Shown: in pieces, positions 1 to 9,666 of the stretch | Position numbering within the stretch: the stretch's first letter is position 1 | Layout: every line of letters begins with the position of its first letter | NCBI RefSeq assembly: GCF_020023385.1 | Contig: NZ_JAIQCL010000010.1 | Coordinates: 332-64,331, forward strand | DNA length: 64,000 nt | Source of the DNA: Planococcus circulans | GTDB lineage: Bacteria; Bacillota; Bacilli; Bacillales_A; Planococcaceae | Reading direction: 5' to 3' | The notes under the pieces: generated by a model | The model's input: the letters and a program-made list of their open reading frames with translations, nothing else | What the model was told of the DNA's origin: nothing | Database searches by the model: none | Program-made: the position numbers and the translations under genes

Positions 1-4
1 TCAT

Positions 5-43
5 AAAAAAGTGTCATGCATTCAATTGCATGACACTTTTTTT
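5..43. terminator. Terminator hairpin, overlaps DMT gene stop
   Basis: A 16-bp inverted repeat (arms about 5-20 and 27-42, 6-nt loop) carries A and T runs on its two sides. It can therefore end transcription of the leftward gene and also of anything arriving from the left. The stop codon of the transporter gene lies inside the hairpin. Confidence 0.8.
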
Positions 44-979
44 CTTTTTACCGGATATATAACTGTGTGTGATCATTCCGATCATGACAAGTAAAATACC
101 GTATAAAGACAAGGAAGACGGCCAGGCAATCGATAAGAAAAGGATTTCTCCCAATAAAGCAAACAATACTTCCATCGACTGTGTCGCTTCAACTGCTGCT
201 AATTTTTGCATATTTCCTCTGACCAGATCTGTAGCTTTAAAAAATAGAACCGTGGCAATTACCCCTGAACTTAGGGCGACAATCAGTGTTTGGAAGCTTT
301 GTGAAGCTGTTGGACCACCGATGGTAATAAAGCCATATAATGATAGTATCAGCCAAAAAGGAAGGCTTGCTAATGTCATTCCGAGCACCCTTTGGTAAGC
401 ATCTAATCTGCCCCCGCATAGATCCATCATTTTTCTATTTCCCAGTGGATATGCAAAGGCAGCAAGAATCACAGGCATAAAGCCGAACCATACTGCTGAA
501 GAAGAGACGGCAGCTATATGCTCCAATTGCATCAAACTGACGCCAGCCAAGATGATAACAGAAACCAATAAACCTTTTATAGGAATCTGTCCTCTTACTT
601 GAATAGGCCCTTTGTTTGTATGTATGGTAATTAGAAATAAAGGGGCTAGCAGCGTCCCGGCGATAATGGTGACCTGCCATGTTCCTGCTATGAGCCAGCC
701 GGGGGAATAGGCAGCCGCAAAACAAAGTGGTGCATAGAATAATCCAAACCCGACAAAGCTCCATAATGCCCAAGCCCCTTTGTTATTTTTCATTTCCAGT
801 AACAGAGGCTTCAGGTTCTTTCTTGTAAGCACGATGATCAGCAAAAAGGGGATCATGAAGACATAACGGAGGGAAGCACTCCAGATCCAACTGCCGCCTC
901 CTGCTTCCATAGTGGCATTCAGTACGAACGTAAATGCGAAGAAAAAAGCTGCAATAATACCGATGAAAATGGGTTTCAC
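14..979 (-). CDS. Multidrug resistance efflux transporter family (DMT/EamA-like) membrane protein
   Basis: This 321-residue, very hydrophobic protein has about ten predicted membrane helices and a short Lys-rich C-terminus (GKKKKS), typical of drug/metabolite transporter permeases. The N-terminal segment and the GTWQVT region look like the Bacillus family named multidrug resistance efflux transporter. The substrate cannot be told from sequence. The start is GTG at 979 with GGAGGG six bases upstream on the minus strand. It is followed by a terminator and appears to be a single-gene unit. Confidence 0.75.
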   Translation of the reverse strand: MKPIFIGIIAAFFFAFTFVLNATMEAGGGSWIWSASLRYVFMIPFLLIIVLTRKNLKPLLLEMKNNKGAWALWSFVGFGLFYAPLCFAAAYSPGWLIAGTWQVTIIAGTLLAPLFLITIHTNKGPIQVRGQIPIKGLLVSVIILAGVSLMQLEHIAAVSSSAVWFGFMPVILAAFAYPLGNRKMMDLCGGRLDAYQRVLGMTLASLPFWLILSLYGFITIGGPTASQSFQTLIVALSSGVIATVLFFKATDLVRGNMQKLAAVEATQSMEVLFALLGEILFLSIAWPSSLSLYGILLVMIGMITHSYISGKKKKSVMQLNA

Positions 980-1061
980 ACTGTACCCTCCTATATTATG
1001 AAAGTCTGTAATTTATCTATCTACTATATCGCATGCTTATTGATACTTGAAAGTGTTATTT

Positions 1062-1107
1062 AAATAAACAAAAGGGATTTCACTGAGGAATCCCTTTTGT
1101 TTATTTT
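1062..1107 (-). terminator. Terminator downstream of menA
   Basis: Inverted repeat with arms AACAAAAGGGATT and AATCCCTTTTGTT, then a T-rich run on the minus strand just past the menA stop. It separates menA from the transporter gene. Confidence 0.8.
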
Positions 1108-1111
1108 TTAA

Positions 1112-2023
1112 TTATAGAAGATAATCGATCAATAAGCCGATTCCAAGCAGGAAAGCGACAAAGGTATTTGTTTTTCCTGTATCTTTCATTGCTGGCATTA
1201 CTTTTAACGGTTCAGTGTAGCGTTTAAAGATCTGAACGACTTTAACGGGTTTCAGGACACTGAGGAAGACCAATAATGCCCAAGGCGTCAACGTGCCAGA
1301 AACCACAAGGATAACAATCCAAGCATAGGCAAGGATGAAGAAGAACATTAGGATATTGACTGCGGCTGGCCTTCTGACCAAAATCGCCAACGTTTTACGG
1401 CCGCTTTCCTCATCTCCGACAATGTCACGGATGTTATTGGACAACATGATTGCTGCTACCAATAAGGTGCTAGGTACAGCCAGCAAGGAAGCTTCCAAAG
1501 TCACCATGCCGGTTTGGATGTAGAAGGCAATGATGACGATCAAATAGCCCATAACGACTCCTGAGAAGAGTTCGCCGAAAGGAGTGTACGCAATCGGGTA
1601 GGGGCCGCCGGTATAAAGGTAGCCGATCATCATGGCAACTGCACCAACAACCAAAAGCCACCAGCTGGTTTGCGAACAAATATAGAGGCCGATGACAGCA
1701 GCGATTCCGTAGAACACCAAAGCCAAAGCCAAAACGGTTTTCGGCTTTACTCCGTTCCGTACGATTGCACCGCCGATGCCGACAGAGTTCTCATTGTCCA
1801 GGCCTCTGGCAAAATCATAGTATTCATTGAACATATTGGTGGCTGCCTGGATCAATAAACTTGCGACAAGCATCGCCAGGAATAGAAGCCAGTCAATGGA
1901 ATTGTAGTGTAGCGCGATCATCGTTCCCAGGAAAACGGGAGCGAAGGAAGCAGTTAAGGTATGGGGCCGGGTCAATTGCCACCAGACGCGCCATCCGCTG
2001 TCTGCCTGTAGTGAATGTGTCAT
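1112..2023 (-). CDS. menA: 1,4-dihydroxy-2-naphthoate polyprenyltransferase
   Basis: UbiA-family membrane prenyltransferase that attaches the polyprenyl tail to DHNA, giving demethylmenaquinone. The 303 residues match the family length. The first Asp-rich motif (NEYYDFARGLD, about residue 66) and the second (RDIVGDEESGR, about residue 199) bind Mg2+ and the prenyl diphosphate, and about nine membrane helices are evident. The start is ATG with AAAGGAG nine bases upstream. It is divergent from menF across about 170 bp, so the whole pathway from chorismate to demethylmenaquinone is encoded here apart from the DHNA-CoA thioesterase. Confidence 0.93.
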   Translation of the reverse strand: MTHSLQADSGWRVWWQLTRPHTLTASFAPVFLGTMIALHYNSIDWLLFLAMLVASLLIQAATNMFNEYYDFARGLDNENSVGIGGAIVRNGVKPKTVLALALVFYGIAAVIGLYICSQTSWWLLVVGAVAMMIGYLYTGGPYPIAYTPFGELFSGVVMGYLIVIIAFYIQTGMVTLEASLLAVPSTLLVAAIMLSNNIRDIVGDEESGRKTLAILVRRPAAVNILMFFFILAYAWIVILVVSGTLTPWALLVFLSVLKPVKVVQIFKRYTEPLKVMPAMKDTGKTNTFVAFLLGIGLLIDYLL

Positions 2024-2195
2024 AATCTATCTCTCCTTTAATTCTTTCCACTCTTCATTGTACTTCAAAATAGACACGAATACAGCAAATGATGTGCTGA
2101 TTTTAGCAGAAAAGAGTATGATAGAGGGTAGAGATTAAAAAGTAAAACAGTTACTGGAATAAACGAGACTATGGTCTTAAAACGGAGGTAATCAG
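2024..2195. promoter_or_regulatory. Divergent menA / menF promoter region
   Basis: Non-coding A+T-rich spacer between divergent genes. A TATGAT at 2117-2122 (toward menF) and a TACAAT on the minus strand near 2055-2065 (toward menA) could be -10 boxes. No good -35 partners were found, so only the region is called. Confidence 0.4.
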
Positions 2196-3587
2196 GTGAA
2201 TTCAGAATCGTCTTCATCGACCCAGCAATTTGCGGCAGGCCCATACGAAGGCTACCGCTTTTATACTGAAACAATTGAAGTGACACGCATGTCGGCATTG
2301 GCATTTTTTGAAGCCGGTGGAGAGGGCTATGCAGGAAAGCGCATGTTTTGGCAAAATCGTGAAAAGACTTTCACATTGGTCGGAATCGGGCATGCCCATG
2401 TTCTTTCTACAGATCAACCGACTGGACGCTTTGAAAAGATAAAAAAAGATTGGAAGAGCTTATGCAATCAAATCGTCAATGAAGAACATTCGGTTCAGCC
2501 TGTCCTATTCGGCGGATTTTCATTTGATCCGTTAAATGACAAACCGAGTGAGTGGACAAGGTTTCCGCAGGCTTATTTTGCGGTGCCGACTTTCCAGTTG
2601 ATATTAAAAGGAGAGCAGGCCTTTGTCAGCATCCACTTAATTACGGAGCAGCAGGAAAGTTTTGCAGAGTTTGATGCGATGCGCAAAGAACGGGACAAAT
2701 TGATCCATGCGGCCCAAGTAACCGAAGTGGATAAATATGATAAACCACGGACAATCGGCCGTGCAGAATTGAGAAAAGAAGAGTACTTGGATTCCATCCA
2801 GCGGGTTACGGATATCATTAAGGCAAAAGAAGTGGAAAAAGTTGTCATTGCCCGTGCATTGGAGTTGGAATTTGAGGACAAATTATCTCCATCTTCTGCA
2901 TTGTACCAAGTATCAAACGAACAGCCTGAGAGCTTCCTGTTCGGATTAGAGGCGGAAGAGCAGTTTTTCTTTGGGGCGACTCCGGAACGGCTGGTAAAAG
3001 TCGAAAGCCAGAAAGCTTTATCCACTTGTTTAGCGGGATCTACTCCACGCGGAAAAACCGTGGAGAAGGATACGGAACTTGGTGAGGCTTTGCTGAAAGA
3101 TCCGAAAAACCGGGCTGAGCACCAATACGTGGTCAAGATGATCAGTGAAGTATTTGAAAACTATTGCAGCGGGACAGTGGTGCCCAAATTGCCGAAACTA
3201 CTGAAAATCAGGGATATCCAGCATTTGTATACTCCTGTTGAAGGGAAATTGAATCCAGGCGCTACTTTATTTGACCTGGTGGAAGTTCTCCACCCGACAC
3301 CGGCACTTGGAGGAGAGCCGAAACTGGAAGCCTTGCATATGATCCGCAAACATGAAGCGATGAACCGGGGCTATTATGCAGCTCCTATCGGTTGGATTGA
3401 CGCAAAAGGCGACGGTGAGTTTGCGGTCGCAATCCGTTCGGCTTTATTGGACGGCGAGAAAGCTTATTTATATGCAGGCGGCGGAATCGTAGCAGATTCC
3501 ACGCCGGAATCAGAGTATGACGAGACATGGGTTAAATTCAGACCGATGCTTCGGGCATTGGGAGGTCAATTGAGTGACGAGTCGTGA
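2196..3587 (+). CDS. menF: Isochorismate synthase
   Basis: Chorismate-utilising enzyme that converts chorismate to isochorismate, the committed step to menaquinone. The 463 residues have the family's variable N-terminal half and a conserved C-terminal chorismate-binding domain. Landmarks are FGATPERL, CLAGSTPRG, HPTPALGGEP and YAGGGIVADSTPESEYDET. The start is GTG at 2196 with GGAGG at 2184-2188. It overlaps menD by 14 bases, so the two are translationally coupled at the head of the men operon. Confidence 0.95.
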   Translation: MNSESSSSTQQFAAGPYEGYRFYTETIEVTRMSALAFFEAGGEGYAGKRMFWQNREKTFTLVGIGHAHVLSTDQPTGRFEKIKKDWKSLCNQIVNEEHSVQPVLFGGFSFDPLNDKPSEWTRFPQAYFAVPTFQLILKGEQAFVSIHLITEQQESFAEFDAMRKERDKLIHAAQVTEVDKYDKPRTIGRAELRKEEYLDSIQRVTDIIKAKEVEKVVIARALELEFEDKLSPSSALYQVSNEQPESFLFGLEAEEQFFFGATPERLVKVESQKALSTCLAGSTPRGKTVEKDTELGEALLKDPKNRAEHQYVVKMISEVFENYCSGTVVPKLPKLLKIRDIQHLYTPVEGKLNPGATLFDLVEVLHPTPALGGEPKLEALHMIRKHEAMNRGYYAAPIGWIDAKGDGEFAVAIRSALLDGEKAYLYAGGGIVADSTPESEYDETWVKFRPMLRALGGQLSDES

Positions 3588-5274
3588 AGCGTTAACAGAA
3601 TACGTATCTGCATTTACCCATTCGCTGGTGGAACTTGGAGTGGCGGATGCCGTCATCAGTCCGGGATCCCGTTCTACACCACTTGCTTATGCCTGTATGA
3701 AGCAGCAAGGGCTGTCGGTCTACCGGCAGATCGACGAGCGCTCAGCGGCTTATTTTGCGCTGGGCATGGCGAAGGCTTCCGGCAAACCGGTGATGCTGTT
3801 ATGTACATCAGGAACGGCGGCAGCCAATTATTTTCCGGCCATTGTTGAAGCGTATTATGCACGGGTGCCGCTGATCGTAGTGACGGCAGATCGTCCACAT
3901 GAGCTGCGGGAAGTGGGAGCGCCGCAAGCGATCAACCAAGTGAATTTGTTCGGATCACATGTCAAGTGGGCGACGGATCTGCCGATGCCGGAAACGGAAA
4001 ATCAATTGGCGTTCCTGTCCCGCCATCTGCACCGCTCTGTCCAGAGTGCCAGCAGCGAACCAAAAGGGCCGGTGCATGTCAATGTGCCATTCCGTGAACC
4101 ATTGCGCATCGATTTTGAGCAGGGGTATGAATCGTTTGGGGAAATTGCTCATTTTGGCGGAGAAATGGCATTGTCATCCGCCAGCCGGAAATTTCTGCAG
4201 GATCTGTTGAAAAAAGAAAAAGGCCTGTTGATTGTCGGAGAAATGACTCTACCGATGCCAGTTGAATTCTGGGATTTTATCCAGCATCTAGATTGGCCGG
4301 TGCTGGCAGATCCTTTATCGAATCTGCGGGGCAATGTTCCACTAAAAGCGCAGCACCTGATCATCGATTCCTATGATGCTTTACTGAAAAATGAAGCATT
4401 CAAAGAAGGCATAGTGCCTGAAGCTGTCATCCGGATCGGGCCGCAGCCCGTTTCGAAGCCGTTGACTTTGTTTCTGGCTGCAGTGAAGCCGGAAGTCTAT
4501 GCCGTTTTTGATGAAAGTCCGATGCTGCGGGATGCCCAGTCTTTGGCTACGCATCATATTCAGTCGTCACCAAATGCTCTATGGCAGTTGCCGTTAAAAA
4601 TGAAAGCAGTGAATTCCTACCGTGAAAAATGGACAGCAGCTTCAGCCCTTTACTGGGAAGTCGTAAGCCTCCATTGCGAGGAAGAGCTGGATGAAGGCGT
4701 CCTGGCGAAAGTGTTTTTCGATAGATTGGAAAACTGCGATTTGATTGTTGGCAGCAGTATGCCGATCCGTGATGTCGATACCTTCTTTAAGGCTGCAGAG
4801 CGGGATGTGGTGATCTATGCGAATCGCGGGGCAAACGGTATTGATGGTGTGGTATCGACAGCATTCGGAGTTCAGGCGGCAAACCAGCGTCCAGCTTATC
4901 TGTTTATCGGTGATTTGTCCTTCCTGCATGATATGAACGGACTGATTGCGTCTAAGATGCAGGCGACGGATTTGACGATAGTCATCATGAATAATGATGG
5001 CGGCGGAATATTCTCCTACCTGCCTCAGTCTCAGGAAGAGCGTCATTTTGAAGACTTGTTCGCCACGCCAACAGGGCTGACGTTCGGGGATGCCGCGAAA
5101 ATGTATGATGCGCAATATGCAGCGGTGGAAACGGCTGAACAATTGGTGGAAGCATTGGATCAGCCGAAAGATAAAACTGTAAAAATCATTGAAGTGTTCA
5201 CGGATCGCCAGAACAATGTTACGACACACCGCAAATTATGGAGCCGTTTTAATGAGGAGCTGGCAAAGCAATGA
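3574..5274 (+). CDS. menD: SEPHCHC synthase (2-succinyl-5-enolpyruvyl-6-hydroxy-3-cyclohexene-1-carboxylate synthase)
   Basis: ThDP-dependent enzyme that adds 2-oxoglutarate-derived succinic semialdehyde to isochorismate. The 566 residues show the N-terminal Pyr domain (ISPGSRSTPLAYA; activating Glu in QIDERSAAYF) and the C-terminal PP domain with GDLSFLHDMN...NNDGGGIF, which binds Mg2+ and ThDP. The start is GTG at 3574, with GGAGGT at 3561-3566 inside the end of menF. It overlaps menH by four bases (ATGA). The order menF-D-H-B-E-C matches B. subtilis. Confidence 0.96.
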   Translation: MTSREALTEYVSAFTHSLVELGVADAVISPGSRSTPLAYACMKQQGLSVYRQIDERSAAYFALGMAKASGKPVMLLCTSGTAAANYFPAIVEAYYARVPLIVVTADRPHELREVGAPQAINQVNLFGSHVKWATDLPMPETENQLAFLSRHLHRSVQSASSEPKGPVHVNVPFREPLRIDFEQGYESFGEIAHFGGEMALSSASRKFLQDLLKKEKGLLIVGEMTLPMPVEFWDFIQHLDWPVLADPLSNLRGNVPLKAQHLIIDSYDALLKNEAFKEGIVPEAVIRIGPQPVSKPLTLFLAAVKPEVYAVFDESPMLRDAQSLATHHIQSSPNALWQLPLKMKAVNSYREKWTAASALYWEVVSLHCEEELDEGVLAKVFFDRLENCDLIVGSSMPIRDVDTFFKAAERDVVIYANRGANGIDGVVSTAFGVQAANQRPAYLFIGDLSFLHDMNGLIASKMQATDLTIVIMNNDGGGIFSYLPQSQEERHFEDLFATPTGLTFGDAAKMYDAQYAAVETAEQLVEALDQPKDKTVKIIEVFTDRQNNVTTHRKLWSRFNEELAKQ

Positions 5275-6098
5275 AGTTGGATGTTGATGGAGTGCGTTAC
5301 CATGTGGAAGTGTTCAACAGCGATAAAGAGGAGACGATTGTCTTTTTGCACGGTTTTACCGGCAGCACGAAAACATGGCATCCGGTCATTGAAGGATGGG
5401 ATGATTCAAAAATCGTTCTTATCGATTTGATTGGCCATGGCGAAACGGATTGTCCGGAAGCGGTCGAGTGCTATTCGATGGAACGGCAGTTGAAGGATTT
5501 GGATGCGCTGTTCGGTCAAATGAATTTGGACCGGTTGACGCTTGTGGGCTATTCGATGGGCGGACGCACAGCACTTGCTTATGCCTGCCGTTTTCCGGGT
5601 CGGGTTAAAGGACTGGTGCTGGAAAGTGCTTCTCCCGGCCTTCGGAGTGAAGCGGAGCGACAGGAACGCCGTACGCGTGACGAAGGGCTGGCAGAACGGA
5701 TTGTTGCAGACGGGATAAGAAATTTTGTTGATCGATGGGAAAACATCCTCTTGTTCGACAGCCAGAAATCCTTGCCGGAGCCGGTGAAACAGGCCGTTCG
5801 TGAAGAGCGGCTGTCTCAAAATCCGATCGGCCTTGCGAACAGCCTGAAAGGCATGGGGACGGGTGCGCAGGACTCCTACTGGAAGCGGCTAGAAGATCTG
5901 GACATGCCGGTTTTATTGTTGACGGGGCAGTCGGATTTGAAGTTTGAAGCGATCGCCAAAGAGATGGTGGAGCTGATACCGGACGCAGTTCACAAAACTA
6001 TCGAAGGCGGACATGCGATACATGTGGAAAAACCTGTTGAATTTGCTACAATAGTAAGAGAGTATTCTAGTTTGAACTATCAAGGAGGAAAATTATGA
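5271..6098 (+). CDS. menH: 2-succinyl-6-hydroxy-2,4-cyclohexadiene-1-carboxylate (SHCHC) synthase
   Basis: Alpha/beta-hydrolase-fold lyase that removes pyruvate from SEPHCHC to give SHCHC. The 275-residue protein has the oxyanion segment FLHGFTGS, the nucleophile elbow GYSMGG with Ser95, and the C-terminal catalytic His in [11 protein letters not shown] candidate acid lies in TGQSDLKFE. The start ATG overlaps the menD stop and its own stop overlaps the menB start, both as ATGA, indicating tight coupling. Confidence 0.93.
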   Translation: MKLDVDGVRYHVEVFNSDKEETIVFLHGFTGSTKTWHPVIEGWDDSKIVLIDLIGHGETDCPEAVECYSMERQLKDLDALFGQMNLDRLTLVGYSMGGRTALAYACRFPGRVKGLVLESASPGLRSEAERQERRTRDEGLAERIVADGIRNFVDRWENILLFDSQKSLPEPVKQAVREERLSQNPIGLANSLKGMGTGAQDSYWKRLEDLDMPVLLLTGQSDLKFEAIAKEMVELIPDAVHKTIEGGHAIHVEKPVEFATIVREYSSLNYQGGKL

Positions 6099-6913
6099 CA
6101 CGCGAGTGGATTACAGAACGTACATATGAAGACATCAAGTATGAAATTTTTAACGGTATTGCCAAAATCACCATCAACCGTCCGGAAGTGCGCAACGCAT
6201 TCCGTCCGAAAACGGTTCACGAATTGATCGATGCATTTTCCCGTGCACGCGATAATGCAGAGGTAGGCGTCATCGTTTTGACTGGAGAAGGCGAAAAGGC
6301 TTTCTGTTCAGGTGGAGACCAATCCGTACGCGGACATGGCGGCTATGTTGGGGAAGATGAGATTCCGCGTTTGAACGTCCTGGATCTTCAGCGTTTGATC
6401 CGCGTCATTCCAAAACCGGTCGTGGCAATGGTTGCAGGCTATGCAATCGGCGGCGGACACGTCCTTCACGTAGTATGTGACTTGACGATCGCTGCAGACA
6501 ACGCACGTTTCGGCCAAACTGGCCCACGCGTCGGTTCGTTTGATGCAGGCTACGGTTCTGGTTACCTGGCACGCATCATCGGACACAAGAAAGCGCGTGA
6601 AATCTGGTACCTATGCCGTCAATACGATGCACAGGAAGCATTGGATATGGGCTTAGTCAACACAGTGGTTCCTCTTGAACAGCTGGAAGACGAGACCGTT
6701 CAATGGTGCCAGGAAATGCTTGAAATGAGCCCGACTGCACTTCGTTTCGTTAAAGCGGCAATGAATGCTGATACAGACGGCCTTGCTGGATTGCAGCAGA
6801 TGGCTGGAGATGCAACGCTATTGTATTACACAACGGATGAAGCAAAGGAAGGCCGCGATGCGTTCAAAGAAAAACGCAAACCGGACTTTGGCCAATTCCC
6901 GCGTTTCCCGTGA
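6095..6913 (+). CDS. menB: 1,4-dihydroxy-2-naphthoyl-CoA synthase
   Basis: Crotonase-fold enzyme that cyclises o-succinylbenzoyl-CoA to DHNA-CoA. The 272 residues include [11 protein letters not shown], the CoA-binding GYAIGGGH segment and [12 protein letters not shown], which match MenB rather than general enoyl-CoA hydratases. AAGGAGG at 6082-6088 precedes the ATG. Codon choice looks more biased than in menD or menH, consistent with higher expression. A terminator-like hairpin follows before menE. Confidence 0.96.
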   Translation: MTREWITERTYEDIKYEIFNGIAKITINRPEVRNAFRPKTVHELIDAFSRARDNAEVGVIVLTGEGEKAFCSGGDQSVRGHGGYVGEDEIPRLNVLDLQRLIRVIPKPVVAMVAGYAIGGGHVLHVVCDLTIAADNARFGQTGPRVGSFDAGYGSGYLARIIGHKKAREIWYLCRQYDAQEALDMGLVNTVVPLEQLEDETVQWCQEMLEMSPTALRFVKAAMNADTDGLAGLQQMAGDATLLYYTTDEAKEGRDAFKEKRKPDFGQFPRFP

Positions 6914-6927
6914 TCATCGAATAATTG

Positions 6928-6958
6928 AAAGCTGTCCTCTCAGGGGACAGCTTTTTTT
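6928..6958 (+). terminator. Hairpin with T-tract between menB and menE
   Basis: AAAGCTGTCC and GGACAGCTTT arms with a short loop and seven Ts form an intrinsic terminator inside the men operon. menE starts only 19 bases after it with no obvious new promoter. It therefore probably acts as a partial attenuator that lowers menE-menC relative to menB. Confidence 0.75.
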
Positions 6959-6976
6959 AGAGAAAGGATTTTTTAC

Positions 6977-8410
6977 ATGACGTATCCGAACTGGTTGAGC
7001 CAGCGGAGTTATTTGAGCGGAGACCGAATGGCCTTATCGTTCGAGGAGCAGCAATGGACATTTTCAGAAATCAATGACGTGGCGCTTGTCTATGCCGGAA
7101 AGCTGAAAGCGCTTGGCGTAAAGGCGGATTCACGCGTAGCAATCCTTGCCAAATCCAATCCGGAGTCCATCTTTGTCATGTATGGCTGCCTTCATTTAGG
7201 GTGCGAGATGGTCATGCTGAACGAACGATTAGCGAAAGCTGAACTGGCGTATCAAATCGACGATTCCGAAGTGGATCATATTTTGGCGGCTGACGTACTG
7301 AAGGAAAAACTGGACTCTTCCACTATGATTCTGTTCAGTGAAATAAAAGAGGCGGTTGCTCTTGAAATCGAGCCGCAAAAGCAATGGCGGCAAGATCGCA
7401 CCATTTCGATCATGTATACATCCGGGACCACAGGAAATCCGAAAGGGGTGCGGCAGACAGCGGAAAACCATTTTTCCAGTGCTGTTTCTTCGGCCCTTAA
7501 TATCGGCATTTCACCGGATGATGTCTGGCTTTGTTCGGTGCCCTTGTTCCATATCAGCGGGTTTTCGATCCTGATGCGCTCGCTGATCTATGGCATGGGC
7601 GTAAGGCTCTATGAGAAATTTGACGCCGAGCGCAGTGCAGAGGAAATCTGCAGCGGGAAGGTGACGTATATGTCGATGGTCGGCGTCACGCTTGAACGCA
7701 TACTGAGCCATATGGAAGGAGTGTCAATGCAGGCGTCTCCCCGGTTCAAAGCAGCTCTTGCAGGAGGCGGCCCGATTCCGGTCGCTTACATCAAGCGCGC
7801 CAAAAACCGTGGTATTCCAGTATTGCAGACATATGGCATGACGGAAACTTCTTCGCAGACTACGACCTTACAATCAGCAGACGCGGAACGGAAAATCGGT
7901 TCTTCCGGCAAGCCCTTATTTTTATACCAGGTGAAAATAGACGGAACCGAAAAAGCTGGAGAACCAGGTGAGATTCTTATCCACGGTCCTCAAGTGACGC
8001 CAGGCTATATCGGGGCATTTGCAGAGCGGAAAGTCCAGGAAGACGGCTGGCTCCATACAGGTGACGTCGGCTATTTGGATGACGAAGGATTTTTATTTGT
8101 CGTGGACCGCCGTTCAGACTTGATCGTTTCCGGTGGAGAGAATATTTACCCCGCTGAAATCGAGAAGGTATTGCTGGCCCATCCGGCAGTCCGTGAAGCG
8201 GGTGTCTGCGGTGCAGCCAGCGACAAATGGGGCGAGGTTCCCGTGGCGTTCGTGGTGTTGAACAAAGAAGCAGCCGCGGATGACTTGCTGGCGTACTGCC
8301 GCGAACAGATTGCATCCTATAAGGTGCCGAAGCGGCTGTCGTTTGTCGAGGAGCTGCCGCGCAACGCATCGAACAAGCTGTTGAGAAGAGAGCTGAGAAC
8401 ATGGCTGTGA
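6977..8410 (+). CDS. menE: o-succinylbenzoate-CoA ligase
   Basis: ANL-superfamily acyl-adenylating enzyme that activates o-succinylbenzoate to its CoA ester. The 477 residues contain the P-loop-like MYTSGTTGNPKGV, the QTYGMTETSSQ motif, the hinge region GWLHTGDVGYLDDEG, and RRSDLIVSGGENIYP. The catalytic Lys lies near the C-terminus in LPRNASNKLLRREL. AAAGGA at 6963-6968 precedes the ATG. It overlaps menC by 10 bases. Confidence 0.95.
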   Translation: MTYPNWLSQRSYLSGDRMALSFEEQQWTFSEINDVALVYAGKLKALGVKADSRVAILAKSNPESIFVMYGCLHLGCEMVMLNERLAKAELAYQIDDSEVDHILAADVLKEKLDSSTMILFSEIKEAVALEIEPQKQWRQDRTISIMYTSGTTGNPKGVRQTAENHFSSAVSSALNIGISPDDVWLCSVPLFHISGFSILMRSLIYGMGVRLYEKFDAERSAEEICSGKVTYMSMVGVTLERILSHMEGVSMQASPRFKAALAGGGPIPVAYIKRAKNRGIPVLQTYGMTETSSQTTTLQSADAERKIGSSGKPLFLYQVKIDGTEKAGEPGEILIHGPQVTPGYIGAFAERKVQEDGWLHTGDVGYLDDEGFLFVVDRRSDLIVSGGENIYPAEIEKVLLAHPAVREAGVCGAASDKWGEVPVAFVVLNKEAAADDLLAYCREQIASYKVPKRLSFVEELPRNASNKLLRRELRTWL

Positions 8411-9462
8411 AGGTCCGGGACATCCAATTGACAACGGTCCGGCAGCCGCTGAAGAATCCGTTCAAGACGGTGCTGCAGCAGGTAGAAGAACGTGAAGTGA
8501 TCGTAGTTGCGGTCACGGGTGACACCGGACTTGTCGGCTACGGGGAATGTGTGGCATTCGAGACGCCGTGGTATACGGAAGAAACCATCATGGGCTGCCG
8601 TTTTGTGCTGGCACAGGTACTGGTGCCTTTGCTTGCGAATAAAACCATCGAAAATCCACAAGACGTCTGGGAGCTGTTCGGAGCTGTCAAAGGCAACCGG
8701 ATGGCCAAAGCCGCTGTTGAGATGGCAGTATGGGATTTGTTTGCCAAGCAGCAAAAAGTGCCGCTATGGAAGTTTGTCGGGGGTTCAGGAGGCCCGATTC
8801 CAGCAGGCGTCGTCGTAGCGGCCGATCCTTCAAAAATTGCGGAACAAGTGGCGCAGGCTGCTGAATCCGGCTACCGGCGCGTTAAAATAAAAATACAGCC
8901 GGATATGGATATCACTTTGCTTAAATCAGTGGTGGCTGCCTATCCCGGACTGCAGTTTTTTGCAGACGCCAATTGCAGCTTCCGGGAACAGGGTGTTGAA
9001 TGCTTAAAAGCATTTGATGAAGTCGGTTTCACGCTGATTGAACAGCCTTTCGGTGAGCGGCAATGGACTTTGCATGCACAGGCCAGAAAAGAGTTGAACA
9101 CCAAAATCTGTTTGGATGAAAGCATCGCTTCTCTTGAGGACGTTCAACAGATGATCGACTCACGGGCAGGGAATATTATCGTGTTGAAAATGAGCCGGTT
9201 AGGCGGATGGACCGAAACCTTGAAGGTGGTTAGGTTGTGCCAGGCGCATTCCATTGGCATGTGGGTCGGCGGGATGATTGAATTCGGCGTTTCCAAAGCG
9301 CATAATCTGGCCTTGGCGTCCATGCCTGGGATTGTGTATCCGGGTGACTTCTCAGCTTCCCGGCATTTCTGGGAGAAGGACATCATTGAGCCTGAAATCA
9401 CCGTGGAAAGCGGAAAAATCGTTTTGAGCGACCGACCGGGAATCGGATATGATGTGGTCTGA
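8401..9462 (+). CDS. menC: o-succinylbenzoate synthase
   Basis: Enolase-superfamily dehydratase that converts SHCHC to o-succinylbenzoate. The 353 residues have the catalytic KxK pair (RRVKIKI), metal ligands in FADANCS, LIEQPF and CLDESI, and a second catalytic Lys in IVLKMSRLGG. The length is typical for the Bacillus-type MenC/NSAR subfamily. Members of this subfamily can also racemise N-acylamino acids, but the men-operon position supports the MenC role. The start ATG lies inside the end of menE. Confidence 0.94.
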   Translation: MAVKVRDIQLTTVRQPLKNPFKTVLQQVEEREVIVVAVTGDTGLVGYGECVAFETPWYTEETIMGCRFVLAQVLVPLLANKTIENPQDVWELFGAVKGNRMAKAAVEMAVWDLFAKQQKVPLWKFVGGSGGPIPAGVVVAADPSKIAEQVAQAAESGYRRVKIKIQPDMDITLLKSVVAAYPGLQFFADANCSFREQGVECLKAFDEVGFTLIEQPFGERQWTLHAQARKELNTKICLDESIASLEDVQQMIDSRAGNIIVLKMSRLGGWTETLKVVRLCQAHSIGMWVGGMIEFGVSKAHNLALASMPGIVYPGDFSASRHFWEKDIIEPEITVESGKIVLSDRPGIGYDVV

Positions 9463-9487
9463 ATCGATTGGGGTTCAGGCTTTTTTA
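9455..9487 (+). terminator. Terminator ending the men operon
   Basis: Weak stem GTCTGAA / TTCAGGC (one G-T pair, about 10-nt loop) straddles the menC stop codon and is followed by six Ts. Confidence 0.6.
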
Positions 9488-9666
9488 AAAATAAAATAAA
9501 GCTGGGATTTTTGTTTTCAGTTGAGAGAAATTGTGAGACAATGAATAAAAATTAACTAAGGTGAATAACTATGAATTTTTATATAGGTTTCATTTCCATT
9601 GGATAGAGTAAAGCCGATTGCTGGTTGTCCCGATAAAATACGAACGAATGCGAAGGAAGTGAGCCG

